The notes under the pieces are model-generated. The model was given only the letters and a program-made list of their open reading frames with translations, had not been told where the DNA came from and did no database searches. Source: Pseudomonadota bacterium (GTDB taxonomy: Bacteria > Pseudomonadota > Gammaproteobacteria > Burkholderiales > Burkholderiaceae_D). Taken from it: DNA of 7,008 nucleotides. Every line of letters starts with the position of its first letter. Position 1 is the first letter of the stretch. The stretch is from positions 1-7,008 of the forward strand of contig JAEZVM010000353.1 of assembly GCA_023420795.1 (NCBI GenBank), written 5' to 3'. This document shows positions 6,480 to 7,008 of the stretch, in pieces. Both the position numbers and the translations under genes were made by a program.

Positions 6480-6980
6480 TCAGTTGTCGTGCTTGTTATG
6501 CGAGCCGGGAATCAGCTTGGCTATGCGCAGCAATGCGAGGATCAGCAGCGCGAACAGGGTGCCCAGGATTGCCGTCAGTTCCCGGCCCATGCCTGCGGTG
6601 ATGCCGATCGCGGCGGTCAGCCAGATGCTTGCCGCCGTCGTCAGTCCGCGTATTTCCTGCTCGTGACTGAGCTTGATGATCGCGCCGGCACCGAGGAATC
6701 CGATGCCGGAAATCACGCCTTGCAGCACACGGCCCATTGCATCCGGAGAGTAATCCATCTGCAGCGGTACCAGAACAAACAGGGCGGCGCCCAGCGCAAC
6801 CAGCATGTGCGTGCGCAGGCCTGCATACGAGCCGGCCGTTTCCCGCTCGAAGCCGAGAACGCCACCGAGCAGCACAGCCATCAGAAGCCGGACGCACACC
6901 CGTATCGCTTCGGATGCCTCGGGAAGATCCGAAAACTCTTGTCGTATCACGGTCCAGACAGTCTCCCACCATCCGTCCAT
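6480..6980 (-). CDS. MgtC/SapB family inner-membrane protein (short form)
   Basis: This 166-residue integral membrane protein has about five hydrophobic segments (roughly 27-44, 58-73, 86-104, 113-131 and 134-152). It carries the MgtC/SapB signatures GGVLGFERE (39-47), AGLRTHMLVALGAALF (53-68), GIGFLGAGAII (92-102) and GLTTAASIWLTAAIG (112-126). It lacks the C-terminal ACT-like cytoplasmic domain of full-length virulence MgtC, being roughly 60 residues shorter. MgtC relatives are linked to low-Mg2+ growth, intramacrophage survival and inhibition of F1Fo ATP synthase. Short housekeeping-like versions are widespread and mostly uncharacterised, so a specific role here is not claimed. The start is the ATG at 6980, with a GGGA ribosome site 7 nt upstream that lies partly in a hairpin arm. 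The gene converges on the HAD gene with only 5 nt between the stops and no terminator between them. Confidence 0.92.
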   Translation of the reverse strand: MDGWWETVWTVIRQEFSDLPEASEAIRVCVRLLMAVLLGGVLGFERETAGSYAGLRTHMLVALGAALFVLVPLQMDYSPDAMGRVLQGVISGIGFLGAGAIIKLSHEQEIRGLTTAASIWLTAAIGITAGMGRELTAILGTLFALLILALLRIAKLIPGSHNKHDN

Positions 6981-6988
6981 TCAGGATT

Positions 6989-7008
6989 CCCGTTTGGTGA
7001 AAAACGGG
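6989..7008. repeat. Hairpin with 7-bp arms upstream of the MgtC-family start
   Basis: CCCGTTT (6989-6995) and AAACGGG (7002-7008) are perfect inverted arms around the 6-nt loop GGTGAA. On the minus strand the hairpin sits 8 nt upstream of the MgtC-family ATG, and its 3' arm contains the GGG of the likely ribosome site, so folding could reduce translation. On the plus strand it could instead be the stem of a terminator whose T-run would lie beyond the window. The stem may also extend past the edge, which cannot be judged here. Confidence 0.5.

Overview
The window reads as chromosomal DNA from a Gram-negative, moderately GC-rich proteobacterium. A betaproteobacterium of the Burkholderiales/Oxalobacteraceae kind is my best guess, from codon choice and gene families only, with no marker gene to prove it. 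Six protein-coding genes are well supported, one of them cut by the left edge. There is also one weak small-ORF candidate. No rRNA, tRNA, CRISPR array, transposase or integrase was seen.

Left region (1-1745, minus strand): a two-component pair. A soluble histidine kinase with two PAS domains (DegS/NarX-type HisKA_3 plus HATPase) is followed 18 nt downstream by a NarL/FixJ-type response regulator, whose receiver domain runs off the left edge. They almost certainly form one transcript and one signalling unit. The stimulus and target genes are not visible.

Middle (1746-4557): a 485-nt AT-richer gap containing two neighbouring inverted repeats, then a large minus-strand gene for an integral membrane acyltransferase (acyltransferase-3 domain fused to a periplasmic SGNH domain, OafA-like). 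It probably O-acetylates a surface polysaccharide. Both the gene and its flank are visibly lower in GC than the neighbours, which fits horizontal acquisition of a surface-modification gene. Upstream of it, a divergent intergenic region holds an extended -10-like element directly abutting a 16-bp palindrome.

Right region (4558-7008): a plus-strand pair encoding a Tat-exported, probably lipid-anchored, class V PLP-dependent aminotransferase-fold enzyme (comparable in layout to the pyoverdine-maturation enzyme PvdN) and a small HAD-family phosphatase resembling 5'(3')-deoxyribonucleotidases. The gap between them is open in two frames, and a possible 31-residue ORF bridges it. A convergent MgtC/SapB-family membrane protein ends 5 nt from the phosphatase. 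Its start lies just downstream of a 7-bp-stem hairpin at the right edge.

Nothing here is a clear multi-gene novel system. The observations most worth following are the exported PLP enzyme of unknown substrate, the palindrome-adjacent promoter of the acyltransferase, and the short ORF bridging the aminotransferase and phosphatase genes.
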